Assembly: GCA_012274445.1 (NCBI GenBank)
Contig: JAAROD010000093.1
Location: 1,922,001-1,986,000 of the forward strand
Reading direction: 5' to 3'
DNA from: Sclerotiophoma versabilis
Lineage: Eukaryota; Ascomycota; Dothideomycetes; Pleosporales; Didymellaceae
Length of the DNA: 64,000 nucleotides
Shown here: one piece after another, positions 19,154 to 31,082 of the stretch
Layout of the letters: every line of letters begins with the position of its first letter
Numbering within the stretch: position 1 is the first letter of the stretch
Notes under the pieces: model-generated
What the model saw: the letters and a program-made list of their open reading frames with translations, nothing else
The model's database searches: none
Told to the model about the DNA's origin: nothing
Made by a program: the position numbers and the translations under genes

Positions 19154-22100
19154 AGTATCGATGCTGTGGGCGAGCCTGCGCCAATATCTTGAATATTAAT
19201 GCTCGTAGTATAAATGCGCGGAGAATTGCTCTTCGCTGAAGGGGCGCGGAATTAAATGTTGCTCATATGGTGAAAACGTGCGAGTACTGCTGAAATTATA
19301 CGAACTGATCACTCCTTGCCTCATAGTGACCGATCTTAATAGCACCGTACTTGAGCCCTAAGGCTGCAAGATACGTCCTGGAGGGGTTAGTCAACAGATG
19401 TTCACCTGAAACGCGACCGCAGAGCGCGCCTCTGACAGCGGGCGTGTTTCGTTTCAACCATCGACGCACAGAGCTCCAAAGTTGACGCTGATTGGTCATA
19501 GTCTGGCCGCACATACGCGCATCACGATTTTTGCGCCCGTACATAGTGTGCATGCGTTCGTTTGCCTGTTGGGGCGAGCAGAAGGGGCGAGGTGTCGAGC
19601 GAGGTCGAGGGTGAGGAGGCTGAAACGCGTTCGTCGGAAACCTGCGCAGGCAGCCGCGTCGCGCTCGCTAAGCTAGCTGTCGTCATTGTAGATGAGGAAT
19701 GCAACCACATGGCATTGCTGTTCATAGGGAGCGATGGGACACAAGACTATCGATAAACCTTTCTACTGGGAACATATGCTTTGTCTTCGACTCTGTCTAT
19801 GGTCATTGTTCACCAGAGCCTCGAAGTGCGGAGCGCCGCGACGCGGGTACAACTCAAGGCTCATTCATTCCTTTGATCCCATTCCTAGATCAAAGAAGGA
19901 TGTCAAAGCAGTAGTGTGAGGTCTCGACCGTACGTTTGAAGGCTACAAGCTATCATAGAATTGATGTCCTGTTTAAAGCGCGATCACAGCATATTGAATG
20001 GATTACCTCCTCAGTACCTCATTAACCCAGTTGCTGGCTTCTATTCATCGACAGTTTGTTTTGAAGCTCCAGATGCCCCACATACTGTCTTCACTGTATG
20101 TCCAGTAAGAATGGAATTGGAAAACCGATCGAATCATCGGGCAGACCAGCTCAATGATCTTCCATTCATATGCTGCTCCAACGACTCTATGCTATATTTC
20201 AACGTCCCTGCGCCAGGGTTCTGAACCTTGCTAGCTTCAATGACTACAGGTTGTTTCGCTGTCGATCCTATGGTGTTTGCACATGGCCATGAACCCCAGT
20301 GTAAATCCAGCGATTCATCCCAAGTACCCGTTCGTTGGCTAAAATTCATGCTTCCTCTACTCTTGAGACTCCTCGACTCATCGAGGTAGCTGCACCTGCC
20401 CTAGCTACTCCTCACACCATGAGTAAGCGTGGGCTTGTATGGACTTCTGCCGGAAGTCAACGTCCTGCTACCACAGAACGTTGGTCCAATCCAGATCGCA
20501 GGCAGCGAGATACTCAGTGTGATCGAAAAAGCTAACCTTCTGCGCAAGGAAATGGGTGGCGAAGACGAAAGTAACCACAGCGGGTAGCTCGCTGTTCGCC
20601 AGTGGCTTTCAGATGAAGATACGGTGGACGAGTTTGTGCGTGACGTTACCGGTGTGACCGCGGAGTAGCTCAGGGCGGGGAGCTGGGCACAGGATGGTGC
20701 ATACGGTGGTGCTGGACGGAGCCATTGCAGCAATAGGGTATTGAGTACAGTGAGAAGGCGCAGTCTGGAAACCTCGAGAATGCGGTGATCAGTAAAACTG
20801 GAGAAGAGTGTAATACAGGAAACATTCAGAGACATGAAGATGTTGTTGCGAGCAGAGGCGGCACGGTAAGGAGGCGTACGGGAACGGCCCACTTGGCGTG
20901 GACAAATCTTTGGTGAAGTCGACGTCGCCAGCTCAGCAGAACTTTGTAGCTTCAGCAGCTGGCCCATACTCATGTGAAGTGCCCGAGAAGCCATACGAAC
21001 TGCAGACATGTACCGAGCTGCAAGCAACTCACAGTCCCAAAGAGAGCGTTCAGAACATACCTGTTGATCATGATCCTCGTTTGTCGGTCTCTAAATAGTC
21101 ATGTTGGATGGAGCCTTCCCTTCGAGCCGGTGTTGTGCAGCTGCATGGCTCCTTCTCCATACACGCCGCTCGCCGAACCCTCACCACCCCCACTACAGCA
21201 AATTGCCACCTCACTCCTTAGACAGTGCACCAGTCGCGCTCGTATAGCACGCTTATCAGCAAGCCATTACCCTTGTCCTTTTTTTCCTGCCTCACTGGCC
21301 ACTTTGCATTCATGCTCCCCGTCTTTGGTGGCACCCTCACCCACGCTTCGCGCCACCGCCCGCGTCTTGGTATAAACCAACCACCTGTGACATACTGAGA
21401 CTGGCCGCTTCGTCCTTCGTTGGTCTTTGTAGGCACCGTATATGGTCGGAAGGCTAGCCTAACTCAAAAGCATCATGTAGTGCCGACACCGCCTCACAGC
21501 CTGTCGATCCAACTGGGAAACTAGCCCGGATCGCTTCTTCGATCTATTCACTGAGATATGCAGCTAGATACTGGACGTCTAGTTAGCGACACATAATCAC
21601 TTTAGAGCAAACTTCCGGCTCGTGACCTCATTTGCGCCCTCTTGCCGTACTCTCGTTCACAGCTTACAGCATTCGAGAAAGGTAGTTCACGGAACTAGAA
21701 CACATCTCGAGCTACACGCTGGTCGGCCACAGCAGACCATCGAAGGATTGCCGCCGTGAGCAGCGAACGCCGTCCACAAGCAAGCTGGGCCAACGGCGAC
21801 AGAAGCATTCTCTTACTATCACACACGTAAGACAAATCGAGGGGTCATTGCCACGGCAGCATCCTCGAACCTCAACGTAGACGACTTACTGAAGATCCTG
21901 GTCTCTTGTCCTTGAGGCCAGCGTCTCAGTACCCCGTCGAACCTTAGCGACGATGCTTTACAGACCGACCATATCACCCTGACGACAAGGGGAAAGCCAC
22001 AAGTGGTCTGAGCACTGAAGACGAAGACAAAACGAAGTCATCATCTACGAAGGAGGTTGGCGGGCACTCTTGCAACTCCTTACCTGGGCCGTTTTAGAGG

Positions 22101-22873
22101 TCAGGATCGAACTGCCCCCCGATTCGAGCATTCGCGGGTGGGCTGATTGCTGAAGGCGCACCATCTGCTTCAGCAGACAGCATGGGTTACACTACGCCGA
22201 CTAGCTAGTCATCATAAGAGAGGAAATGAAACGTGTTGAGAACATATAACCGGCGGCGTGGAATCTGGCAGTGCCTGTTGCAGGCTTCCAGAGCTTAGAC
22301 CGAGATGTTGAAAAGAACGAAGCACAGGAGGTAGAAAGTCCAAGGACAATGAAGAACACAAGACTATGAAGACACAATGGATATTACTGCCTCAACAGAG
22401 ACAACGTCAAGGTTTAAAAGAGGAGAACAAAGAGTAGAGGCCGAGGAACAATGTCCTGGGACACGGAAGCTAGGCTTAGCTGCTCAGACATGAACCCTGT
22501 CAACGAACCCTACAAGAGCTCCTGGGTGAGCGGAGACAGTCGTTCGTGAATCTACTAAGTGTTGATGTTGAGGTCGTTAAACGTGGTGTCGCGTTGTACC
22601 CACAGAGCGGCTGCCATGGGACTTGATCCAGCCGTGTCTCGTCTTGGAGTTCACTCAACAGACTTCTCCAAATTTTGCTTGACTCAGAAGATGCAACACC
22701 CGCAAAACGAGCCGTTGCAGGCTCGGGCGTTGGAACAGGTAACGCAGCTGGATGTGCCTTTTTCGAACAGCATTTGGGACCTTTTCTGCTTTGACAGACT
22801 AAAGGGCTGTTCAGACAGCACTTAGGTCAGTCGGGAACACTCAATGCGCCGGACAAGCGTCTATCGATATCTT
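19154..22873. other. Long gene-poor region
   Basis: About 3.7 kb with no gene I can support. The longest frame is 20401-21027 on the minus strand (208 codons); its composition is rich in Ser, Arg and Leu without a family pattern, and another minus frame over the same DNA (about 20470-20640) looks equally protein-like but contains a stop. A tRNA-like T-arm near 22095-22120 lacks the rest of a tRNA. The stretch could be eroded genes, but I find no terminal repeats, transposase or reverse-transcriptase motifs. Confidence 0.4.
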
Positions 22874-24213
22874 TCAAGCTCTTGGAAACTTGGGAACAGG
22901 TAAGAGCTCTTCCAGTCGCTTCGCAACGGCGCTACATCGTTCATCGAAAGGCTCGACGTTAGCTTGCAGCAGCATTGTCCAGTCAGTCACATCCTGCAGC
23001 TTTGTGCCCACAAGTGCCGAACGAAGGTCCTCATGTGTCTCGTCCACGAGTCTAGCGTCGACATCAAAGCTCTTGATTACGCCGTGATGCACGTTCATGG
23101 TGATCTCGGGCTCATCAACGAAGTCAAGCTTCACACTAAATTGGGGTGTTTGCGCCCACATCCAGTCCTGTGTCTGCACTTATCAGCATTTCTCTTCGCA
23201 GGGGAAGTCAATGTGCTTACACGAAGCTCATCATAACCTTTTCTAATGTCGGGAATGCTCAGGTACTCGTCGCCAACAGTCTCAGCGATATTGATCTTGC
23301 CAACATTGGCATACATCGCGGCAAAGACCTCCTGCAGACGCTTCTGATAGGCCTTGAGATCTAGCCCAATGTTTGATACGGGCGAGCTGACGCTTTCGAC
23401 GCCCTTTGCCTCAATGTTGTGCTTTGCTGGAGAGCGCAGATACTGCGAGATGATGTGCAAATTCGGGGATTCCAAAAGAGTCGTCGCATGGTGCAAGGCT
23501 CTTTGTCGCGTGAGCTTGTACGCAGACCCAGATACCTTCAGTGGCTTCGGTATATCCTCATCGACCGTGTACGGCGTGCGATGTGTATCCTCAGGGTCGG
23601 ATGGACACCTCTCATGCCCTTGGTCAAGTACTATGTCGTGTCGTTCGTTGACCCTGGCTCGCTCAATGCCCTGCTTTCGCAATGCGCGCACAACCATCTC
23701 AGCATGCTTGTCTCTGGTGAACTCGTTGCGCGGGCATGTAATGCTCCAATTGAGGTTTCCTTCGTCGTGGAAGACGGTACCGCCGCCTGAGCGCCGGCGC
23801 ACGAGATCAACGGCGCCTATTCCAGGAGACTCAGTATCCTTTGAACGTTTCGTGCCAGTTGCAGCATTGAGGATGCTCAAATTGACCTCACTCCATGGGT
23901 TCTGGTTGCGCCCTATCACCACACACGGCCGGTTTACGTAGAGGAAAAGGATCGTGCTGTCTGGCGGGGACTTGCGCAAAATGTGATCTTCGATGCTGAG
24001 ATTCAGGTATGGGTCGCTGCTGCGGGATATATAGCTCTGCAGCTTGTTCGCAGGGTTCGAAAGGCTCTCTGTAAACGACGAATAAGTTCGGCGCGCGTGC
24101 GTCAAGTATCCTAAGGATTTCGTAGGCGATAGATGGTAGTACCCAGTGCTGCAGCACTTGGTGGACATTATCAGGACACATGACTGCCGCAAACCCCTCG
24201 AGGGTGCCATCAT
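22874..24213 (-). CDS. Lipoate-protein ligase / lipoyltransferase
   Basis: Exons 24213-23221 and 23173-22874; the 47-bp intron (GTAAGC...GCAG) joins DELR to TQDWMW in phase 0, total 430 aa. The core shows the LplA/LipB-type fold signature: RRRSGGGTVFHDEGNLNWS, the catalytic-lysine segment KVSGSAYKL followed by RALHHATTLL, and NIEAKGVESVSSPV. A C-terminal accessory domain follows the intron. Role by family: attachment or transfer of lipoyl groups to the E2/H proteins of mitochondrial 2-oxoacid dehydrogenases, as yeast Aim22/Lip3. The Ser/Arg/Thr-rich N terminus fits a mitochondrial presequence. Start choice is uncertain: ATG at 24213 (used), 24210 or 24168 all precede the conserved domain in frame. 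Confidence 0.87.
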
Positions 24214-25872
24214 GCTCGATGGTAGAGCTGGTGTTGACGTCCAGAAGCTCCAGATGCTGCGAGCTTCCGACGCGCCAAATTGCCGGGCGGTGTCAGCCAA
24301 AGGCCCCACGCATCATCATACAGAACGTCAGAACTCACACTCAAGCCATCTTCTCACGCACAAGGGCGCCCTCACGCGTTTCCTTGAGGTCCAGAACAAG
24401 ACGACTACAGCTTGTTACCGAGCACGTTCATGGTAGAGTATTGTTCGCGTTAAGCGCGATTTTTGCGATCATTCATCCGCTGGAGATTTGACGCCTGCCT
24501 GCTTCGATCAACGCAGAACCATGAATATCGAGACCGTAGTCTACGAGACAGCTGCATCGAAACGTCTACGTATACATTCACGTTCAATCGGCAGCAGATA
24601 GGAACCTTGCTGTGACGCAGCCACCACCAGATCCCAGACCATGAACCATACTGAATACTGCAATCAGCTTGCGCACACCTCACGTCAAGGGGGTCGAATA
24701 CAGGACCTTCTTCCCCTCATCTTCTATCGTTCTAGCCTTCACTACCAAACAGTGGAAATTCTTTATCAATCTTGGGGAAGTGTCCTTCTTCCAGTCCATG
24801 GCCCTGTCAGCGGTCACTACTACAGGTTCCTTTCACAGTGGGAAATCAAGTCTGTCTGCCAACTTATCCACTTCTCTTCTCCTTTATATGTCGTTTCAGT
24901 CGTTTTCTCTTACCCTGTTCCAGTCTCTTCTGCAACAACTGTTCCGGAACAGGTTATGCCTACCTAATCGTTGCTGGTAATGATCACACCTCCAAACATG
25001 TTACCTACAGAGGCGCACCTTCAAAAAGTAACCTTAACAGGTAACAGAGCTGGATACGGCTTACTTTAGTAAGTAAATGCCCTCTATCTTTCAAAGGAAT
25101 CCCATACCGATTCACATACAGTAGGAAATGATGCCATCAATACAATGAGATTGATGCCGCCTTGACTCTGTATGGATACGTCTTCAAGGCGACCATTCCA
25201 TAGGCTATGCTCTTAACCTAGAAGGGTCTGCAACACTTTCACACCTACAGCTCCTGCATTGATAGGCGCAGCAAATTTCTACAAGGGAGGGGAGAAGTGG
25301 ACTCTGGTCATATCAAGCCTATTGGGCAAGGATATTCCATCAAACAAGAGACTCATCGATAGCGCGGTGGTGTTCGCTTCACCTTGAACACTACAGCTCC
25401 CTGGTTCGAATCTCACTAACAACGATAAGAGGAAGCTCACCAGTCCCATCAGCGCCCATTCGTACCGTGTCACGATACTAATGGTGGCCAGATAGTTTTG
25501 ACCTTTCCTCTCATGCTCCTCCGGTAAGTGACCACTCGCATTCTGTTCTAGACGAATACCATCGCCTACCAATGAGTCTTTTTTTGCAGTTTTTGGCTAT
25601 TATAGCTCTATGCCTGCACACGCGTAGGTAGGCATGCGGGAGCTGGAACTTACTACCATAAAAAGATGCCGTTTTTCGGTCTTTGCACGTAGCAGCTGCT
25701 TGTAACGAACGAAGGCAGTACTGTATGGCTGCTGGCCTATGCTTATTGGTTGCTGGGTCACGGGGGGGGGATTTGCGTGTTGTTGTTTTGCTGCCATCTT
25801 GTACTCACCTGGTTCTCTTTTCATTGGAATTCATCCCCCGCAAAACCCACAATCACAACCACCACATCCACA
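24214..25872. other. Intergenic region, no gene recognised
   Basis: About 1.66 kb. Plus-strand frames of around 100 codons at 24641-25044 overlap one another and are rich in Ser, Leu and Phe with no recognisable pattern. A CA-rich stretch just before 25873 resembles a fungal 5' leader for the small gene that may follow. Confidence 0.4.
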
Positions 25873-26330
25873 ATGCTCTCTCTCCTCCACAGTCTCTTTG
25901 GCTTGATCTCCTCGCCCTCCTCCTCGCCCTCCTCCTCGCCCTCCTCAACCATTCCCCCGCCGCCTCCGTCACGCCCTCAAAGCCCTCGCCCCGCCTCCAC
26001 CGCCATCACTCTACTGCCGCAGCCGCAGACCAGGCGGGTGCCCAGCGCCCTGCTTGTCAGGCGCAGCCTCGCCGGCCAGTAAGTTGTACCCTACACCGTG
26101 TCTTCTTGAATGTCGAAGAAGGGGAAAGCGGAACTCGAGGCACTCCAGGCTACGTACCGTACGAGCTTCTAGACTGTTGGATTGACTCGAATCCCTCCGC
26201 ACCACCTTGGCTAAACTCCAGACGAACTCTTGGCAGAGCCGTATACGCAGGATACTGACATTGAGATAGCCCCGTTCCCACCAACATGACGGTGATCACT
26301 CCCGGCGGTCCCCCTCGCTCTTGCGCTTAA
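25873..26330 (+). CDS. Possible small proline/serine-rich protein
   Basis: ATG at 25873 follows a CA-rich leader and opens 68 codons with a hydrophobic start (MLSLLHSLFGLI), a Ser/Pro-rich part and a basic end (VRRSLAG). A GTAAGT donor at 26079 interrupts it in phase 2. Two acceptors keep frame: TAG at 26267-26269, preceded by CTGAC, giving 88 aa ending GGPPRSCA (the model used, intron 191 bp); or CAG at 26219-26221, giving 80 aa ending in stop at 26258. I do not recognise the protein, and the intron is long for this genome, so an extra exon may be hidden. Low confidence that it is a gene. Confidence 0.3.
25911..25946. repeat. Three perfect copies of a 12-bp tandem repeat
   Basis: The unit ctcgccctcctc is present three times head to tail. 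In the plus frame of the possible small gene it encodes repeated Ser-Pro-Ser-Ser, so copy number changes would keep the frame. Confidence 0.9.
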
Positions 26331-26760
26331 GGGCCGAATGGCTCGATTGTGTACGATTATGCATAGCGAATCGGTAGGAGAATTCCTACTAGGGGAGATG
26401 TGCTTTATTAACATGACTGCAGGAGTTTGGCACCAAGAAGAACTCCACAAGGGAATGGAAGTTTTTTCTCATGCTGACATACTTATTTGTAACTCCCTTA
26501 CCTTTTCGTGATGTAGCGCTAATTCTACAATTGAGGCTGAACCATCACGGCAACGCTAACTCGGTTCCCCACATCCGGCTCCGGCATCTGCAACATGACA
26601 GCACGACCACCTCGCGAGGAACCAAAGCCTCGGTATTGAGCTCCAAATCTAACAAGCTATAAGACCGAGCATCATGCTCCTTAATAGAACTATCCCGTCG
26701 CACGTCAATGCAAATCCAGCGACTACCCCAACACTCTAATACCACCTCCATCACCACGCT
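26331..26760. promoter_or_regulatory. Upstream region of the FAD monooxygenase gene
   Basis: 430 bp with no supportable gene. The segment immediately before 26761 is rich in C and A, as is usual before fungal start codons. Confidence 0.4.
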
Positions 26761-28095
26761 ATGGCCATCGCCAAAGAATCGCCGAATGATGAACGCCTCC
26801 CCGTCATAATATCCGGCGGGGGCTGCGTCGGTCTCTTCCTCGCGCTCCTCCTCTCACAATTACCCATGCCCAACCGTATCCTCGTAATCGAACCACAGCA
26901 CCCAGATCCAAACTCGACCCGCGCAATGGCCCACCAACCGCCTACATTCCCCCTTTTCGCGCAGATACCCGGGCTTCTCCCTGAGCTCATCGCTGCTGGC
27001 TCGCTCAGCTCAGGATTGTGTTTTCGTACGAGTGTGAAAAACGGAAGCCTGGTGATCGCAAGCAAGACTTTCAATAACCAGGATGAGGGAATGAAAGGAA
27101 AGGGCCAGTTACTCCTCCCACAGGGCAAGTTTCAAAAGGCCCTTATGGGAAGACTCGCGAAAGTGGAAGAAAGGGCGGAGGTTAGACTGGGGTGGAGCGT
27201 AGAGGGCTTCACACAGTCGGAATCTGGAAACTCAGTCTCAGTGCAGATCGCGAGCCCCACGGGGCAGATGGAGTACATTGACGCCGCATACTTGGTGGGT
27301 GCGGACGGCGCGCACTCGCGCGTGAGGAAATGCTTGGGCGTTGACTTGCAAGGCGAGACGCTGGACCGCCAACTCGTAGCCACGGACTTGCATTTCCCGT
27401 TTAAATCCCACGGCTTCTTCGACGCTAACTTCATCGTCGACCCAACGGACTACGGTCTCGTGGGCCGCATCGATGACAGCGGGTTGTGGCGCGTGAGCTA
27501 CGGCGTGCCTGGCTCGCAAACCGAGGAAGAGATTAAGGCTGATGTGAAGGAAAAGCTGAGAGTCATGTTGCCCAACGCAGGCAAAAACGAAGAAGGCGAG
27601 GATATATTTGAGGTCGTGAGAATCGCGCCGTACAGAGCACAGCAGCGCTGCGCGGAGACGCTGGCGAAAGGGAGAGTGTTGCTTGTCGGAGACGCGGCCC
27701 ATTGTACGTCCCTTCTTCCCACACACTACACAACTTCATTCGACCATCAATTACTAACACACACAGTGACAAACCCCTACGCCGGCCTGGGCCTCGCTTC
27801 AGGCATCGCGGACGCAGACTCGCTTGCCCCCATCCTAGCGCACATCCTCAGCGGCAAAGCATCCAACGTGCCACAGCTCCTTTCCTCCTGGTCCGAAGCG
27901 CGGCGGCAGAAGTTCGCCGATGTGGTTGATAAGCCGAGTCGCGCGGCGTATGCAAGGGTCAGGAGTAATGTTGATACGCAAGAGGATGTGGAGCGGTTGT
28001 TGGAGCGGGATCCAATGGTGAAAGCGCTGAAGAGCGGGATGCCTGTTTTGCCGCCGAGTTTGCGGACAGTGGGGGAGGAGCTTGCGGGGTGGTGA
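26761..28095 (+). CDS. FAD-dependent aromatic-type monooxygenase
   Basis: Flavoprotein hydroxylase of the PHBH/salicylate hydroxylase superfamily, 423 aa. Exons 26761-27703 and 27767-28095; the 63-bp intron (GTACGT, CTAAC branch, CAG) restores the sequence GDAAHLTNPYAGLGL. FAD-binding elements: GGGCVG near residue 19, the DG motif VGADGAHSRVR near 180, and the GD motif GRVLLVGDAAH near 305-315. Such enzymes use NAD(P)H and O2 to hydroxylate an aromatic or polyketide-like substrate. No signal or membrane anchor is visible and the substrate is unknown. It converges with the transporter gene on the right with only 76 bp between stop codons. No synthase gene is nearby, so a biosynthetic cluster is not supported. 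Confidence 0.87.
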   Translation: MAIAKESPNDERLPVIISGGGCVGLFLALLLSQLPMPNRILVIEPQHPDPNSTRAMAHQPPTFPLFAQIPGLLPELIAAGSLSSGLCFRTSVKNGSLVIASKTFNNQDEGMKGKGQLLLPQGKFQKALMGRLAKVEERAEVRLGWSVEGFTQSESGNSVSVQIASPTGQMEYIDAAYLVGADGAHSRVRKCLGVDLQGETLDRQLVATDLHFPFKSHGFFDANFIVDPTDYGLVGRIDDSGLWRVSYGVPGSQTEEEIKADVKEKLRVMLPNAGKNEEGEDIFEVVRIAPYRAQQRCAETLAKGRVLLVGDAAHCTSLLPTHYTTSFDHQLLTHTVTNPYAGLGLASGIADADSLAPILAHILSGKASNVPQLLSSWSEARRQKFADVVDKPSRAAYARVRSNVDTQEDVERLLERDPMVKALKSGMPVLPPSLRTVGEELAGW

Positions 28096-28171
28096 GGTGG
28101 ACAATTATAGAAACATGATGTGAGAAGGTGGTTTTAATCTGCGTGGTCATGACGACTATGTGCCTGGCGTT

Positions 28172-30167
28172 TTACAGAATCAAGCCCTTCCTGGTTCCTC
28201 GCTCGCTCAGCTTGTAGTCCTTCAGCATCGCTACCCATAGAATGCACGGCACGAGCGCGCAAGTCCCCACAATAACCATGAGTCTCTGCGCATCGCCATA
28301 CGCCCTCACCACCGCCTGCCGCTCAGGGCTGTCCCACGAGTAGCTCAGCTGCGTAACCAGGCTCGCATAGATAGTCGGTCCCTGAGCCTTGAGCTCAGCA
28401 GGCAAATACTCAACAATCTTCTTCGGCACGGTCTGCGTCCAAATCGCCGCACTGACCGTTTGACCGACGCTCCCCCCAATACTCGTAATCATTGCTAGTA
28501 GTGCCAGTCCAACAGCAACGTTCTCGTGCGGTACCGCAGCCATGACGGCGAGTTGCTCGACCGCGACCATCATGGCGCCGCACATGGCGCCGAAGACTTC
28601 GACCATGACAAGCAGCCCGATGCGTGTGCCGGGCTGGCGGAAGTGGATCATCAGACCCGTCATGAGGATCTGGATCGGCAGCGCGACGATAGCGGCCCAC
28701 TTATAGCGGTCGGTGTAGCGGATGGCGAAGGCGAAGAGGACGCCCCAGGCGCAGGAGACGATGTTGAAGATATTGGTGACGTAACCTGCTTTTGCGACCG
28801 AGAGACCGAATACTACTTGCAGGTAAGAGGAGTAGTACATTTTGTAAGAGCTGGAAGAGTGTTAGTTGCAATCGTAATGGAGGTTCCTGGTGGAGGACTG
28901 TTGGAAGACGTACTAGAAGGCAATCCAGGAGTTGGCGCCGAGGAAGCAGGCTGCGACCACGGAACGGTCGGTTAGGAGGTGGAAGGGAAAGAAAGTCTTG
29001 GGGGCCCAGAAACGCTCCCACGCTGCGAAGAGCGCAAGGAGGACGAGGCCGAAGACGATCATGCAGATGATCATTGGTGCACGCCATCCTTCGCCTTGGT
29101 AGGCTGCGAGACTGAAGGGCAGGAGGAAGATGGAGAAGCCGCCGCAGATAAGAAGCAATCCGATGACTATGAAGATAATTAGGAGCTGGATCGCAGGCGA
29201 CAGACGTAGGAACTTACCGTCGAATTCGATGCAGTAGTATTTGACAGACTGTAGGAACGTCCTTCCGCTTGTCTCCTTCACGACAACACCATTTTGCTTA
29301 GCACGCCGGCTCATCAGATAGAAGATGAGCCAGAACGGAATGCACATGAACGGCGTAATGATTGCGAAAGCGCCGTATCCCCATCGCCAAGTGGAATCGT
29401 CCAGGAAGCGCTGACCGAGCTCAGGACCAGCAAAGGTATTGACAATATACGGTGTCGACGTAAAGGCTAGCCAGATGGCACGATTCCTCAAGTCCGAGGT
29501 ATCGGCGATAAAGATGTCGAGGACGTAATCCATCCCATTCATGCCTGTCCAATAGAAGACTTGGGCTGCAGCGTATGTCTGGACATTCTGGCAGACCCCC
29601 ATCATGATAAGGGACAAGAGAACGCAGACGAGACATATGAAGAATCCATGAGGTCTACCAACAAGATCGATGAACTTAGCGAGCGGTAGCTTGGAGACAC
29701 CGCCAATAAGATTGGCAACAATACCGGTAATACCAGTCAGTCCGTGAAGAGCAAATTCACTTGTGACGTAGGGAGTCCAGGAGTAGTTGCTTTGTTGTTG
29801 GAGCGAGTTTGTGAAGGAGATGAGCCAGATCCTGATCATTTTATCAGTCTTTTCCATTTTTGATCAATTGTTATAGCAGCTGTTAGAGCTGGCACAAAAG
29901 TTCTACTACTTACAAGCAGTAGGCCGTGATTAGCCATTTTTTCGTCCAGATCAGGGTGATGGCCTGCATCTTCTTGAGACCAACAGGTTGTTGTGAATCA
30001 ATGCTTTCTACATCGTTTGATTTCTGTGCGAGCGAATCGGCCCTCTCACCCGTTTCAATGACAGCAACGGTCTTGACATCGCCGGAGGTGTTGGGACTCT
30101 CGATGCTCCTTGAAGACAACGCCAGACTGGCGGCCCGCTCCATCCCAGTAACGTTTGAAGTGGCCAT
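28172..30167 (-). CDS. MFS siderophore-iron transporter-like protein
   Basis: Exons 30167-29914, 29831-28914 and 28850-28172 (introns 82 and 63 bp), 616 aa. A cytosolic N-terminal tail (about 1-70) precedes the first membrane helix near KKWLITAYCLIWLISF; the rest shows about fourteen hydrophobic helices, typical of the siderophore (ARN/SIT/Mir) branch of MFS. Landmarks include NSLQQQSNYSWTPYVTSEF after helix 1, LVGRPHGF in the loop between helices 2 and 3, YYSSYLQVVFGLS in the second half and the extracellular WDSPER segment before the last helix. By family it imports ferric siderophores by proton symport at the plasma membrane or endosome. Which siderophore is not predictable. The second exon join (SWIAFYSYKMYYSSY) is strongly supported by frame and similarity. 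Confidence 0.88.
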
Positions 30168-31082
30168 GTTCGCAACGATGAACCAGAAGACCACGAAAAG
30201 ATCCAGTCGTCAGTACTGAAAAACGATTGAGTGCCAGTAAACATGGACATCGATCACATTTTATAAAACAAGGAAGACGCCTTGCTCCGACGGTTCCTAG
30301 TTCGCCAAGCTATCTGGCCATGCATAGAAGGTGCCATGGAGTGGTAGTTCTGCGCGACTAAGTAAGACCTACTTGGCATCTAACAGGGTAAGGTAGAGGT
30401 CGTTATGGGTGGGTACCTTTCCACGTGTGAAAGATCCCGTACCTTGCCATCGAGGCTTGGCCCTAATACCTGGACACTGAAACTCTGCCAGGATTCCACA
30501 CCAGAACACAGCTGTGATAGTGTTCGGTTTGTACGCCGTGTGCATGCTCCGGCACGGGTACAAAGCTGGAAGGACGGATGCTGCACTTGTGCCATGGATC
30601 ACCAAGATCTCGTCTGGTTTCGACTGATATGAGCCGGTCGCGAGCCGAATCAAATTAAAACCAACGCTCACTTCTACCAATCGGCAATACCGAGCCGAAG
30701 CGCTCATCAGATGTTTTTCCAGGCTAGTCGGGCTGACTTATCGCCATGAGATGATCTGATAAAATTTTCAGATCTATCGTCTTGGTATGGAAGAGTGGGG
30801 TGCTAAGAGCTCGAGTCAAGCTCTCTTGGCGTGAAGGATGCGGACGGTCTCAGTCCGGAGGCCGAGAACTATCAAGTCGAGGTCCCACGGGCTTGGAGAA
30901 TTCATGTCGAATTTCTACTAAAACATTGCGCGCGATCTGTCCGCCGCTGTAGGCTTGACATGCCTCGTCACTACCACTTTTGCAGACACCGGCCCTTGGC
31001 CATGCAAAATCTCAAGGCCTGCTGACTCCAAATTCCACAACGCCACTCAGCCATCCATGTAGTACCTGAACCAAATATCCCA
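30168..31082. other. Intergenic region, transporter promoter side
   Basis: 915 bp. No credible gene; a 112-codon minus-strand frame (30369-30707) has no signature. GATA elements, relevant to iron-responsive SreA-type repression, occur scattered (for example near 30602-30630 and 30750-30775), but GATA is too short to be informative without conservation. Confidence 0.35.

Noticed and set aside
20401..21027. Minus-strand frame of 208 codons in the gene-poor region
   Set aside because: No domain, no splice-extended partners, and another frame over the same bases looks equally plausible; kept only as part of the gene-poor entry.
22080..22205. tRNA-like T-arm (GGCAG-TTCGATC-CTGACC on the minus strand)
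   Set aside because: T stem is imperfect, no acceptor stem pairs, no clear D arm or anticodon arm; not a tRNA.
25385..25425. GGTTCGAATCTC, resembling a tRNA T-loop on the plus strand
   Set aside because: The flanking bases do not form a T stem and nothing else of a tRNA is present.
26761..30167. Biosynthetic or siderophore cluster around the FAD monooxygenase and siderophore-type transporter
   Set aside because: Neither an NRPS/PKS nor an ornithine hydroxylase (SidA type) is nearby; the monooxygenase is of the aromatic hydroxylase type. Convergent neighbours alone do not make a cluster.
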